In this document: in pieces, positions 23,448 to 33,143 of the stretch | Numbering within the stretch: the first letter of the stretch is position 1 | Layout: every line of letters begins with the position of its first letter | Source of the DNA: Desulfobacca sp. | Lineage (GTDB): Bacteria > Desulfobacterota > Desulfobaccia > Desulfobaccales > Desulfobaccaceae | DNA length: 51,782 nt | Direction of reading: 5' to 3' | Assembly: GCA_020725545.1 (NCBI GenBank) | Contig: DYEV01000028.1 | Span: 1 to 51,782, forward strand | Program-made: the position numbers and the translations under genes | The notes under the pieces: generated by a model | The model's database searches: none | Seen by the model: only the letters and a program-made list of their open reading frames with translations | Told to the model about the DNA's origin: nothing

Positions 23448-24998
23448 GTGAAAGTGGCACGGAGAGAACGATTTTTCAATCATGTTTGGCAGGTTCTTGT
23501 CTGGCTGGCTGTGGCGGCCAACCTCATCATGCCATGGTCGGCCGGAGCCCAAATCCCCTCTGAGGACGTCTTGCTGGCCCAAGGATTACGCCATCTGCAA
23601 ATGGAAAATTATGATGAAGCCTTGGCGGACTTGCAGAAAGCCTGGGAAAAAGGTAGCAAGACTCCGGAAAAAGCCTTTTATCTCGGCATTGTCCACTTTC
23701 GCCTGACTCAATACGATCAGGCCGTGGTATTTATGGAACGGGCTCTCCGGTTGGCACCCACCTTCCAGGAAGCCCGCCTGCAGCTGGCAGCCATCTTGCT
23801 GGCCCTGGAAAAACCCGCCGAAGCCCTGCCGCATTTGCAGCAGCTGGAAGCCGAAGGATATAAACCTGCCCAGACTGCCATGCTTTTAGGCCAGGCGGCG
23901 TTGCGGCAAAAAAAATATAGCCCGGCCGTGGGATATTTCCGGGAGGCCGCCACAGATCCTGCGCTGGCCCAGGAAGCCAAGATTCAGGAAGGACTGGCCT
24001 TGTCCCAGCAAGATCGTCAGACCGAAGCCCGATGGGCCCTGGAACAGGCCATTTCCCTGAACCCCACTTCCCGTGAAGCCGGCTTTGCCCAACGGTATGT
24101 GGAGGCCTTGCGTCGCCGCCAACAGGAGCTGCGGCCTTGGCACATCCGTCTGGGTGCCAGTTTTGATTATGATTCCAACGTTTCCATCACCCCCGGCGAT
24201 GTGGCCGCAGCCAAGATCATTCCCTCCGGCAAAGGTGATGTTGTCTTTACCCAATTGGGGAATTTTGAGTATGATTTCTTTGTCGGCACGCCCTATGGCC
24301 TGGTGGCGAGCTATAATCTTTTCATGACCTGGCACCGCCGCCTGACCCTATACGACATCATGAGCCATACCTTAGGCCTTACGCCATCATACCGATTTGC
24401 TGAAGGTACTTTTTGGCTGCCCTTTCGGTTTAACTATACGGATCTAGACTCCAACAAATATTGGACGTCTTATACGCTGACGCCTACCTATCTCCATATG
24501 CTCAGCCCTGATCTGGGCTTGGAAACGGGCCTCAGATTGGTGCGCAACTATTTCTGGTGGCTGCAACCATTCCCCCAAGAAAACCGGAGCTCCCGGAATC
24601 TCGGCGGTAATCTCGGCATGTATTACTTTTTCAAAAAGCAGCAAGCCTATGTCCAGAGCCGGATCAGTTATGAGTATTACCAGGCCTCTGGCAGTAACTG
24701 GACCTCCTCTATTTACGGAGTCCTCCTGGCCGCCCTCTATCCCGTTACAGACACACTCCGGTTTAACCCCTCCTTGGAGCTGGTCTCCCAACCTTTTGAC
24801 CACCAATGGTTTAATGGCGCCGAGTATCTGGCTAAACGCCGGGACAAGATTATGGTGGCCGGTCTGCAAATCCTCTATAAATTTCAAAAAAATTTCGATC
24901 TTAATCTGCATTATTATTACATCCGTGCTGACTCAAATATCCCGTTATATGACTACGACCGGCAGATAACGGGCGTACTCGTGGAATACCGGTATTAA
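23448..24998 (+). CDS. Exported TPR protein with outer-membrane beta-barrel (Slam/DUF560-like)
   Basis: This 516-residue protein starts at GTG behind AGGAGGGGG. A signal peptide covers ~1-34 (ending SAGAQ). Residues ~38-225 are tetratricopeptide repeats (for example YDEALADLQKAWEKG and YDQAVVFMERALRLAPT). From ~231 the rest is Tyr/Asn/Trp-rich with alternating beta strands beginning LGASFDYDSNVS and ending in VLVEYRY, an aromatic outer-membrane C-terminus. TPR plus a ~14-strand barrel with an initial 'DSN' strand is the layout of surface lipoprotein assembly modulators (Slam) and related DUF560 porins. It is followed after 63 bases by a FecR-domain exported protein, a plausible substrate or partner (inference). 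Confidence 0.85.
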   Translation: MKVARRERFFNHVWQVLVWLAVAANLIMPWSAGAQIPSEDVLLAQGLRHLQMENYDEALADLQKAWEKGSKTPEKAFYLGIVHFRLTQYDQAVVFMERALRLAPTFQEARLQLAAILLALEKPAEALPHLQQLEAEGYKPAQTAMLLGQAALRQKKYSPAVGYFREAATDPALAQEAKIQEGLALSQQDRQTEARWALEQAISLNPTSREAGFAQRYVEALRRRQQELRPWHIRLGASFDYDSNVSITPGDVAAAKIIPSGKGDVVFTQLGNFEYDFFVGTPYGLVASYNLFMTWHRRLTLYDIMSHTLGLTPSYRFAEGTFWLPFRFNYTDLDSNKYWTSYTLTPTYLHMLSPDLGLETGLRLVRNYFWWLQPFPQENRSSRNLGGNLGMYYFFKKQQAYVQSRISYEYYQASGSNWTSSIYGVLLAALYPVTDTLRFNPSLELVSQPFDHQWFNGAEYLAKRRDKIMVAGLQILYKFQKNFDLNLHYYYIRADSNIPLYDYDRQITGVLVEYRY

Positions 24999-25061
24999 AG
25001 GTTTAAAAGTGGCTAGAAGCACGCTTTTGCACACCTTAACGTCAACAGAGGAGAACCGTTC

Positions 25062-26381
25062 ATGTCTTTCCTGGTTTCCACCATCGCCCTGTTGCTGGCC
25101 AGCCTGCTCCTGACCGGGCCTGTGGCCGCAGCCCAGGAGGTGGGTAAGATCGCCGAAGTGGTGGGTGGCGTCGATCTTCTCAAAGCCGGGAAGCTGCCGG
25201 CGACCCCTGCCAAAGTGGGCGATATCATCTCCCAGGGTGACATCATTCGAACCAAATCTTCGGGCAAGGTGAAACTGCATTTTGAGGATGACTCTATCCT
25301 GACGATCGCCCCCGAGAGCCGTGTCGCCATCAACGAATACGTCTACAATCCTGAGAAGAGTCAACGGCAAGCTCACCTGAAAATCTTCCACGGCCTGGTC
25401 CACACCCTGGTTAATAAAATCTTCAGGAAAGAAGCCCCGGATTTTATCGTCGAGACCCAGACCGCGGTTATCGGCGTTCGAGGCACCGATTACTTCACTT
25501 TAGTGGCCCCGGCCCTCTCTGATATCTACAATAATTCCGGCTCCACAGAAGTCAGAAATGTCTTCGCCGAAATCCCCGGCAAAGTTATCCTGAAAGGCAA
25601 AGAATTTACCCAAGTGGGAAGAAATCTGCCACCCACCCTACCCATGCCTCTCACAAATGAAGATATTGATTGGATCAAACGCCAGATGGTCCCCAAAGTT
25701 GCAGCCAAGACCAACGGCGGGGCTACCGGCACGGCGGCTGTTAATCTTTTCAGCGCCGCGGCCACCAGCGGCGCCGCCTCTGCCAGCCCGGTCAGCAACA
25801 TCACCCTCGCCAGCGGCACGCCGGCCCAGACCAGTCTGATCCAGAATCTACAAAGTGCGGTCTATGTGCCCCCGCAACCGGTCCCACCGGCACCCAGCGG
25901 TTTGGTCACACCCTTTAATATTATGATTTCCTGGGGAAGCGGCGCTCGTGACCTGGATCTCTATCTCACCGATCCCACCAATACCCAATATTATTACGGC
26001 AATACCGGCACATCCACCTCCCCTGTCTATTATCATTATGATTCAACAGTTAGGAACGGCGGCGAGGTTATTACCATCAATAAATGGGATCAGAGCGGCG
26101 TTTATACAGCTTCCGTAAAGGATTTCACCAATCGGGGGAACTCTGCCAGCAATGTCTTGTCAACCACTTCCGGGGTCTCCATGCAATTTATCCAGGGAGG
26201 TACGGTCGCCATCGTGCCCGTTGCCACCGGCGGTTCCAAGGCCCTAGTCACTGGGGGCAGTCCTTTGGCTGCCTTCCCGGCAATTACGCCACCCAGCGGC
26301 CAGCCTGGCAATACCTGGACCGCGGTGAAGATCAACCCTGCCGCCGGCACCATTACCCCGGTGAATACCATAGGACCGTAA
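25062..26381 (+). CDS. Exported FecR-domain protein with C-terminal DUF2135-like beta domain
   Basis: This 439-residue protein starts at ATG behind GAGGAG. It has a signal peptide (~1-24, ending PVAAAQ) and a FecR-type domain at ~27-140, with the family pattern VGDIISQGDIIRTKSSGKVKL, LTIAPESRVAI and AVIGVRGTDYF. A low-complexity Ala/Ser/Pro stretch (~205-285) leads to a C-terminal beta domain containing SWGSGARDLDLYLTDP, as in DUF2135/YfaP-type secreted proteins. It lacks the transmembrane helix of sigma-factor regulators, so it is a structural or sensory periplasmic or surface protein, not an anti-sigma factor. Pairing with the TPR/barrel gene suggests export through that barrel (inference). 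Confidence 0.85.
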   Translation: MSFLVSTIALLLASLLLTGPVAAAQEVGKIAEVVGGVDLLKAGKLPATPAKVGDIISQGDIIRTKSSGKVKLHFEDDSILTIAPESRVAINEYVYNPEKSQRQAHLKIFHGLVHTLVNKIFRKEAPDFIVETQTAVIGVRGTDYFTLVAPALSDIYNNSGSTEVRNVFAEIPGKVILKGKEFTQVGRNLPPTLPMPLTNEDIDWIKRQMVPKVAAKTNGGATGTAAVNLFSAAATSGAASASPVSNITLASGTPAQTSLIQNLQSAVYVPPQPVPPAPSGLVTPFNIMISWGSGARDLDLYLTDPTNTQYYYGNTGTSTSPVYYHYDSTVRNGGEVITINKWDQSGVYTASVKDFTNRGNSASNVLSTTSGVSMQFIQGGTVAIVPVATGGSKALVTGGSPLAAFPAITPPSGQPGNTWTAVKINPAAGTITPVNTIGP

Positions 26382-26424
26382 TGAAGGTCAGGAATAAGGG
26401 CCTGGGAAAAGGGAGTCTCAGCAC

Positions 26425-27399
26425 ATGAGCACCTTGCACCTCCTATACCTCACTATTCCCTTTTTTTTCGCTCACTGCTTACGGCGCCTGAGCAGCCCTG
26501 AATCATTGCCAGAAAACCACTCTGACTATGGCCTCAGTGCCACGGTAAAACTAGCCGACGGTCGGCGGTTGGGGTATGCCCAGTATGGTGACCGCCGTGG
26601 CTGGCCGTTGTTTTTCTTCCACGGCACTCCCGGTTCCCGGCTCATGGCCGGGTTTGCCGCGTCCCAGGCCCTGGTCCGGGGCATCCGCCTGCTGGCCCCG
26701 GAACGCCCGGGGTACGGCCTCTCTGACCCGCAGCCCCACCGACGCCTGCTGGATTGGCCTGCTGATGTGCGCCAACTGGCCGACGCCTTAGGTTTGGAAC
26801 GCTTCGGCGTGGTGGGAGTTTCCGGAGGCGGGCCGTATGTCGCCGCCTGTGCCTGGCGGCTGCCGGAGCGGATTCAGGTGGCCGGGATCGTCAGCGGTCT
26901 GGCACCCAGAGAGGCCTTAGACCAAGGCCTGTCGTGGCCGCAGCGGCTCCTGGCTCAACTGCTGCATAGGACCAGGCTGACTCAACCCTTTCTGACACTC
27001 TTGGTGACCGCCATCCGCCGATATCCCCAGCGCTTCTTGGCTGCGCTCTTGCCTCTGGTCCCGCAACCGGATCGGGCCGTGCTCTCCCGGCCAGAGGTCC
27101 GGCGCCTCCAGATCGACGGCGTGGTCCAGGCCTGCCGCCAGGGCGCGCAGGCCATTGCCCAGGATTTAGCCCTCTTCAGCCGTCCCTGGGGGTTTCAGGT
27201 GGAGGAGATCACCGTGCCCGTGCACCTCTGGCACGGCGTCCGAGACCGGGTTGTGCCCGTCGCCATGGGCCGCTACCTGGCGGCACACATCCCGGGTTGC
27301 CGGGCGCGTTTCATCCCAGCAGCCGGACATCTGTGGATTTTTGAGGGGTATCAAGAGGTGATAGAGACTCTCATGAGGTCTGCCCCGGATAACGAGTAA
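26425..27399 (+). CDS. Alpha/beta hydrolase
   Basis: This 324-residue alpha/beta-fold hydrolase shows the oxyanion-hole motif FFHGTPGSR (~69-77), a nucleophile elbow GVSGGG (Ser near 133), a late Asp in HGVRDRVVP and a catalytic His in PAAGHLWIFEG. The N-terminal ~20 residues are hydrophobic and could be an uncleaved anchor. This subgroup includes esterases, epoxide hydrolases and haloperoxidase-like enzymes; the substrate cannot be told from sequence. It follows the FecR gene by 43 bases and may share its transcript, then meets the zinc alcohol dehydrogenase convergently. Confidence 0.88.
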   Translation: MSTLHLLYLTIPFFFAHCLRRLSSPESLPENHSDYGLSATVKLADGRRLGYAQYGDRRGWPLFFFHGTPGSRLMAGFAASQALVRGIRLLAPERPGYGLSDPQPHRRLLDWPADVRQLADALGLERFGVVGVSGGGPYVAACAWRLPERIQVAGIVSGLAPREALDQGLSWPQRLLAQLLHRTRLTQPFLTLLVTAIRRYPQRFLAALLPLVPQPDRAVLSRPEVRRLQIDGVVQACRQGAQAIAQDLALFSRPWGFQVEEITVPVHLWHGVRDRVVPVAMGRYLAAHIPGCRARFIPAAGHLWIFEGYQEVIETLMRSAPDNE

Positions 27400-27450
27400 T
27401 CCCGGCGTCGGCCAGGACGCACCGGCTAACAGGGGCCACCGCCAAAAGCC

Positions 27451-27531
27451 ATCGTTGGGGGAGGGTTTTGTGGGGAGTAGGCAGGTGCCTGAGGCCCTTG
27501 GCTCCCCCGCGCCGCACTTTGGCAACAAGCC
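27451..27531. repeat. Imperfect intergenic hairpin, GGGTTTTGTGGG-type family
   Basis: Between convergent genes, ATCGTTGGGGGAGGGTTTTG opens a unit with stem GGGGAG/CTCCCC and ends near GGCAACAAGCC. A related unit lies at 28574-28655 (AGCC-TCGTTGG start, C-TTGGGCAACC end). It may also serve as a terminator. Confidence 0.45.
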
Positions 27532-27532
27532 A

Positions 27533-28540
27533 TTAGGCCATGGTTAACACTGCGGCGCCGTGGATCAGCCCCCGCCGCAGCAGATCCAGGGCTTCGTTGG
27601 CGGCGGTGAGCGGCAAGGGGTGGACTTCGGTGCGGATGGGGATCTGCGGGGCCAGGGCCAGGAATTCTTCGCCATCCTGGCGGGTCAGGTTGGCCACCGA
27701 CCGGACCAGCCGCTCCCCCCAGAGGATATCATAGGAAAACGACGGGATGGGGCTCATGTGGATGCCGCCGCAGACCACCACCCCACCCTTGCCGACGGCA
27801 GCCAAGGCCGCGGGCAGGAGAGCCCCCACCGGGGCAAAGATGATCGCGGCGTCCAATGCAACCGGCGGTTTACTGGTGGAATCGCCGGCCCAGACCGCGC
27901 CCAGGGACCGGGCAAAGGCCTGGGTGGCATGGTCGCCGGGCACGGTAAAGGCATAGACCTGCTGGCCGAAATGCCTGGCTACCTGGACGGTGATATGGGC
28001 CGCAGCGCCAAACCCATAGATGCCCAGGTGTTCAACATCGTCTCCGGCCAGGCGATAAGAGCGGTAGCCAATGAGGCCGGCGCAGAGCAGCGGCGCCGCT
28101 TGCACGGGGTGATAAAAAGTCGGCAGCGGAAAACAGTAGCGTTGGTCAGCCACCGTATAGTTGGTAAAGCCGCCGTCCAAGGTATAGCCGGTGAATCCGG
28201 GGGCATCGCAGAGGTTTTCCCGGCCCTTGCGGCAGTAGCGACAGTGGCCGCAGGTCTGCCCCAGCCAGGGGACGCCCACCCGGTCGCCCAGGCGGAATTT
28301 GGCCACCCGGCTCCCCAACCCCACCACGGTGCCCACGATCTCATGCCCCAGGATCAGAGGGAGTTTCGGCTGGGTAAGATCGCCGTCAGCCACGTGCAGA
28401 TCGGTACGGCAGACGCCGCAGGCCTGGACCTGCAGGAGCACCTGCTCGGGTCCCGGCATAGGCATGGGCAACTCCTGCCACAGCAACGGTGTGCCGGGAG
28501 CGGTCAGCACCATGGCTTGCCGAATTGCTGGAAGCGACAT
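27533..28540 (-). CDS. Zinc-dependent alcohol dehydrogenase (MDR family)
   Basis: This 335-residue medium-chain dehydrogenase oxidises or reduces an alcohol/aldehyde pair with NAD(P). The catalytic zinc ligands are in ACGVCRTDLH (Cys ~41), GHEIVG (His ~66) and later residues; the structural zinc site is CGHCRYCRKGRENLC (near 97-111). The nucleotide site reads GIYGFGAAAH, a variant of GxGxxG typical of the YjgB/AdhP-like subgroup. A strong GAGGAGG site precedes the ATG. Substrate cannot be assigned. It lies downstream of MrpORP on the same strand after a 120-base gap filled with a repeat, so co-transcription is uncertain. Confidence 0.92.
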   Translation of the reverse strand: MSLPAIRQAMVLTAPGTPLLWQELPMPMPGPEQVLLQVQACGVCRTDLHVADGDLTQPKLPLILGHEIVGTVVGLGSRVAKFRLGDRVGVPWLGQTCGHCRYCRKGRENLCDAPGFTGYTLDGGFTNYTVADQRYCFPLPTFYHPVQAAPLLCAGLIGYRSYRLAGDDVEHLGIYGFGAAAHITVQVARHFGQQVYAFTVPGDHATQAFARSLGAVWAGDSTSKPPVALDAAIIFAPVGALLPAALAAVGKGGVVVCGGIHMSPIPSFSYDILWGERLVRSVANLTRQDGEEFLALAPQIPIRTEVHPLPLTAANEALDLLRRGLIHGAAVLTMA

Positions 28541-28573
28541 GAAGCCTCCTCAGGCTTTTCGAGTGGGAGAAAA

Positions 28574-28655
28574 AGCCCTCGTTGGCATGAGGGCAGGGTT
28601 TGCGGGCAGGGGGCTCGGCTCCTTGGCCCCCTCCCCTTATCGCCCTTGGGCAACC
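28574..28655. repeat. Imperfect intergenic hairpin, GGGTTTTGTGGG-type family
   Basis: AGCCCTCGTTGG opens the unit, with stem GGGGGC/GCCCCC around TCGGCTCCTTG, and it ends at GGGCAACC. Its outer ends match those of the 27451-27531 unit. It fills the gap between the alcohol dehydrogenase and MrpORP genes. Confidence 0.45.
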
Positions 28656-28660
28656 GCGTG

Positions 28661-29875
28661 CTAATCTGCCTTGATTAACTCCTGGACCAGGCCCACAAGC
28701 GGCGTCCCGGCCTCGGCGGCAATGACCTCCAGCCCCTTGCGCTGGAAGAGTTTCCGGGCGTTTTCCGGCAGACCAGCGGCGATGAGATGGCTGACCCCCT
28801 GGCGCTCCAGCCAGTGCGGCAGCAGCCCTGGTTTGAAATCGGGCGGCGTCACCTGGAGCTGATTGACAATCTGCCCGTCTTGTACTGTTACGAGCAGGAA
28901 GCGTTGATTCTGATTGCATTGCGGGGCCAGGTTGCCGTCCACCACCGGCGCGGCAAAAATGGTGGTGCCCGGTTCTCGCGCCGGCGGCTGGGTTTGCGAC
29001 GCGGCCTGCTGCAAAGCCTCGACAATTTGAGTCACCACCGCCTCCATGGCCTGGAGAAAGGGGCTCTGGGAGGTCTCCAACGTGGTTAGACGGCCCTCAT
29101 CAGCCGCGGCCACCACCTCGGGATCAAAAGGCAGGGAGCCTAAGACCGGCAGCCCCAAAGCCTGCAGCTGCCGGCTGCCCTGGCCAGAGGTAAACAGGGG
29201 GATGGCCTTGCCACAATCCGGGCAGCGCAGATACCCCATGTTTTCCACCACGCCCAGAATCTGCATATCAACTTTCTGGCAGAACTGGATGGCCTTGCGG
29301 ACATCGGCCAGGGAGATCTCCTGGGGAGTAGTGACGATGACGGCCTGCACCTCTGGGATGGCCCGGGCCACCGTCAGGGGTTCGTCGCCGGTGCCCGGCG
29401 GCGCGTCGATAACCAGGAAATCCAGGTGGCCCCACTGGATTTCGGTGAGGAACTGCCGGATAATCTTATGTTTGACGGGGCCCCGCCAGATCACCGCGGC
29501 CTCCCGATTCTTCATCATGGCTTCCACGGAGACCAGTTTCAGGTTGCGGGCCACATCGGCGGGGAGATAATATTGGCCGTGCACCAGGTCCAGGGGCTCG
29601 CCCACGCCCAGCATGCGATACACATCAGGGCCGTGCAGATCAACGTCGATGAGACCCACCGCATAGCCCCGGCGGGCCAGCATGAGGGCCACGGCGACCG
29701 CCACACTGGTTTTGCCCACGCCCCCCTTGCCGCTCATCACCAATAATTTGTGGCGGATCTGATCCAGGGTCCAGCGGATCTGATAATCCTCCGTCTGGCC
29801 CTCTTGCCGTTCTTCTCTCAACAGTTCGCAGCCTTCGCAGGAGCCGTCTTCTTTTTGATGTGGGCATTTTTCCAT
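28661..29875 (-). CDS. Mrp/NBP35 P-loop ATPase fused to an orange-protein/NifX-like domain (MrpORP)
   Basis: This 404-residue protein begins with a Cys cluster (CPHQKEDGSCEGC), then an Mrp/ApbC-type ATPase with deviant Walker A SGKGGVGKT (48-56), DAPPGTGDE and the scaffold motif CPDCG (~217), which in the family carries a labile Fe-S cluster. From ~285 the C-terminus (VDGNLAPQCNQNQRFLLV ...) is a dinitrogenase iron-molybdenum cofactor (NifX/NafY)-like domain. Fusion of these parts is the MrpORP protein known from sulfate-reducing Desulfovibrio, whose orange protein binds a Mo-Cu sulfide cluster. It is a taxonomic pointer as well as a metal-cofactor carrier. The cupin gene lies 38 bases upstream. 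Confidence 0.92.
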   Translation of the reverse strand: MEKCPHQKEDGSCEGCELLREERQEGQTEDYQIRWTLDQIRHKLLVMSGKGGVGKTSVAVAVALMLARRGYAVGLIDVDLHGPDVYRMLGVGEPLDLVHGQYYLPADVARNLKLVSVEAMMKNREAAVIWRGPVKHKIIRQFLTEIQWGHLDFLVIDAPPGTGDEPLTVARAIPEVQAVIVTTPQEISLADVRKAIQFCQKVDMQILGVVENMGYLRCPDCGKAIPLFTSGQGSRQLQALGLPVLGSLPFDPEVVAAADEGRLTTLETSQSPFLQAMEAVVTQIVEALQQAASQTQPPAREPGTTIFAAPVVDGNLAPQCNQNQRFLLVTVQDGQIVNQLQVTPPDFKPGLLPHWLERQGVSHLIAAGLPENARKLFQRKGLEVIAAEAGTPLVGLVQELIKAD

Positions 29876-29913
29876 GGGCGTCTATTTCCCCTCCGTCATA
29901 CGCCGGCCGCAGC

Positions 29914-30186
29914 TCAATCGAACCGATAGACCTTGCGGATTTTTTGCTTTACTTCCCAAGTACAACTCAGCCCTCGGGGGAAGCGGACCAGATCGCCCGG
30001 ACCGATGTCCACCCTTTGGCCGTCAGGGCAGGTCACCGTTACCTGTCCTTCCAGAACGTAAGCCGTCTCATTGGCGTCATAAGTCCAGTCAAAGGTGCTG
30101 GGTTCACATTCCCAGGGGCTCCAGGTGTGCACCTGCAGGGACTCCAACTGCGACTTCGAAGGTTTTTCCTTGCTGATCTTTTCCAT
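29914..30186 (-). CDS. Small cupin-domain protein
   Basis: This 90-residue single-cupin protein (cupin_3-like) has the beta-barrel pattern NETAYVLEGQVTVTCPDG ... IGPGDLVRFPRGLSCTWEV. Cupin metal-binding positions are partly altered: the usual E-G-E/H set is reduced here, with Glu in ETAYVLEG. I start at ATG 30186 because GGAG lies about 10 bases before it; a TTG 5 codons earlier is possible. It sits 33 bases downstream of guaB and upstream of MrpORP on the same strand, so a guaB-cupin-MrpORP transcript is likely. Small cupins of this type have varied, often unknown, roles. Confidence 0.85.
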   Translation of the reverse strand: MEKISKEKPSKSQLESLQVHTWSPWECEPSTFDWTYDANETAYVLEGQVTVTCPDGQRVDIGPGDLVRFPRGLSCTWEVKQKIRKVYRFD

Positions 30187-30219
30187 GGCAGCAGACTCCA
30201 AAATTGGCGGACAGAGAAG

Positions 30220-31695
<1,476 letters not shown>

Positions 31696-31731
31696 TCATT
31701 GCCTAGAGGCTTGTCTTAAAATTAAACTATA

Positions 31732-31760
31732 ATTATATTTCGTATATAAAGAAACGTCAA
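31732..31760 (-). promoter_or_regulatory. Sigma70-type promoter for guaB
   Basis: On the minus strand, TTGACG (31755-31760) and perfect TATAAT (31732-31737) are exactly 17 bases apart, about 48 bases before the guaB ATG. This is one of the best promoter matches in the window. Confidence 0.75.
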
Positions 31761-31920
31761 TGACCATCCGGAAAATTCCAGCGCCGGTCCCAGACTCCCG
31801 CTCTCCAGGAAGACTTACCCTGGTCAAACTTCCCCTTTGCCGACCGACCATCATCCCAAAAAATATTTTTGCAGAAATCACTTAAGTTCCGCCACGAAAA
31901 ATTCGATGCATGATTAAGTC

Positions 31921-31971
31921 GTTATGAAAAATAATATAATCCCCTGAATTTATGTAAAGTTATGAAAAATA
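31921..31971 (+). promoter_or_regulatory. Pair of 13-bp direct repeats upstream of the MerR-like gene
   Basis: GTTATGAAAAATA occurs at 31921-31933 and again at 31959-31971, 38 bases apart, in an AT-rich stretch about 95-145 bases before the MerR-like start. TATAAT-like boxes overlap both copies. They could be duplicated promoter or operator sites; the rest of the 381-base guaB-merR gap shows nothing else. Confidence 0.4.
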
Positions 31972-32064
31972 TAAATAAATCTAAGAAAAACTTATAGATA
32001 GCTACGGTGGCGCATACCCTGTCTGCCAAGACCACCTCAAGCAGGCAAGGAAAGGAGAACAGCT

Positions 32065-32334
32065 ATGGTGGGAGACGTTTTGGGTGAAGAACTCTTATTA
32101 AACATTGATCAGGTGTCCCGTCTGACCGGGGTCCGGAAGTCCACGCTGCGTTATTGGGAAAAATCCTTTGAAGAATTTCTCAAACCGGTGCGCACCGAGT
32201 CCAACCGGCGGGAATATCGGCTGGCGGATGTGGAGGTTATCCAAACCATTAAAAGGCTGATTGAGGAGGAGCACCTCACCAATGTGGGGGTGCGGTTAAA
32301 ATTGCGGGCGATCTTCGGAGCTGATAAAAAGTAG
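32065..32334 (+). CDS. Minimal MerR-family transcription regulator
   Basis: This 89-residue protein consists almost only of the MerR winged helix-turn-helix: LNIDQVSRLTGVRKSTLRYWEK (~11-33) followed by the wing and RREYRLADVEVIQTIKRLIEEEHLT. There is no effector-binding or long dimerisation-helix domain, so any signal must act elsewhere, or it works as a constitutive DNA-bending protein. AAAGGAG lies before the ATG. It is divergent from guaB across an AT-rich gap with 13-bp direct repeats, and convergent with the CCG-domain gene. Targets are unknown; autoregulation at the repeats is inference. Confidence 0.9.
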   Translation: MVGDVLGEELLLNIDQVSRLTGVRKSTLRYWEKSFEEFLKPVRTESNRREYRLADVEVIQTIKRLIEEEHLTNVGVRLKLRAIFGADKK

Positions 32335-32343
32335 CCCGTGCCC

Positions 32344-33102
32344 TTAGCCCGCCTGGCGCGCCGCTTGCAGCAGAAAGGGTGCCAGGTGCAGCATGGGCAG
32401 GGGGAGGGCATGAGCCGCCGCGATACTTCGCAAGTGCAGCAGGCACCCCACATCCGGCGAGATTAGGACCTGCGCCCCGGTGGCCAGCACGGCCTGCAGA
32501 TAGCGCCAGCCAATGGCCAGGGACAGCTCCGGTTGTTTCAGTGCGAAGAGGCCGCCGAAACCGCAGCAGGCAAAGGCTGCGGGCAGGGTGCAGAGCTCCA
32601 AGCCGGACACTTTGGCCAACAGTCCCTTCAGAGTAGGCAGCAGCTCCAGTTCCCGAGCCCCACAGGATTGGTGCAGAAAAACCCGCCCCGGCCAGCGGAG
32701 GGACAAGGGAAAAGGGAATATTGAATAGATATATTCTGAAAGATCGACTAGTTGACAAGAAAGACGGCTCACCCCCGCCGCTTCCCCAGCGCTCTCGGCC
32801 AGATATGGATAGGCGCGCCGGACTGTTCGGAGGCAGGAGGGACCGGGGCACAGAATTTGTCCCTCTCCACAAAATACCTGCATAAAATGGCGCATCAGGC
32901 GCCGAGCCCCGGTCCAGTCCCCGGCGTTATAGGCAAATTGGCCGCAGCAGGTCTGGGCTGCGGGATACTGCCAGCCAATATCCAGCCGCGCCAAAAGGTC
33001 AATCACCGCCTGGCCCACTTCCGGGGCCAACTGATCCACGTAGCAGGGGATAAAGAGACGCACCGGCGTTCGGTCTGATCTTCCCGCACCCATCTCCTGC
33101 AT
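32344..33102 (-). CDS. LutA-like (Fe-S)-binding protein with two CCG domains
   Basis: This 252-residue soluble protein has two Cys-rich CCG-type repeats: CYVDQL ... TCCGQFAYNAGD in the first half and LHQSCGAREL ... FACCGFGGLFALK in the second. This is the layout of LutA/YkgE and of the CCG subunits of heterodisulfide reductase and glycolate oxidase GlcF, which bind an unusual [4Fe-4S] cluster. In Bacillus, LutA works with LutB and LutC in lactate oxidation, but neither is adjacent here. A good AAGGAG site precedes the ATG. It follows hypE by 41 bases on the same strand and is probably co-transcribed with it. Confidence 0.88.
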   Translation of the reverse strand: MQEMGAGRSDRTPVRLFIPCYVDQLAPEVGQAVIDLLARLDIGWQYPAAQTCCGQFAYNAGDWTGARRLMRHFMQVFCGEGQILCPGPSCLRTVRRAYPYLAESAGEAAGVSRLSCQLVDLSEYIYSIFPFPLSLRWPGRVFLHQSCGARELELLPTLKGLLAKVSGLELCTLPAAFACCGFGGLFALKQPELSLAIGWRYLQAVLATGAQVLISPDVGCLLHLRSIAAAHALPLPMLHLAPFLLQAARQAG

Positions 33103-33143
33103 CTCTTTTTCTCCTTCCCTTATATCTCTTCCCTTCCCCGTCT

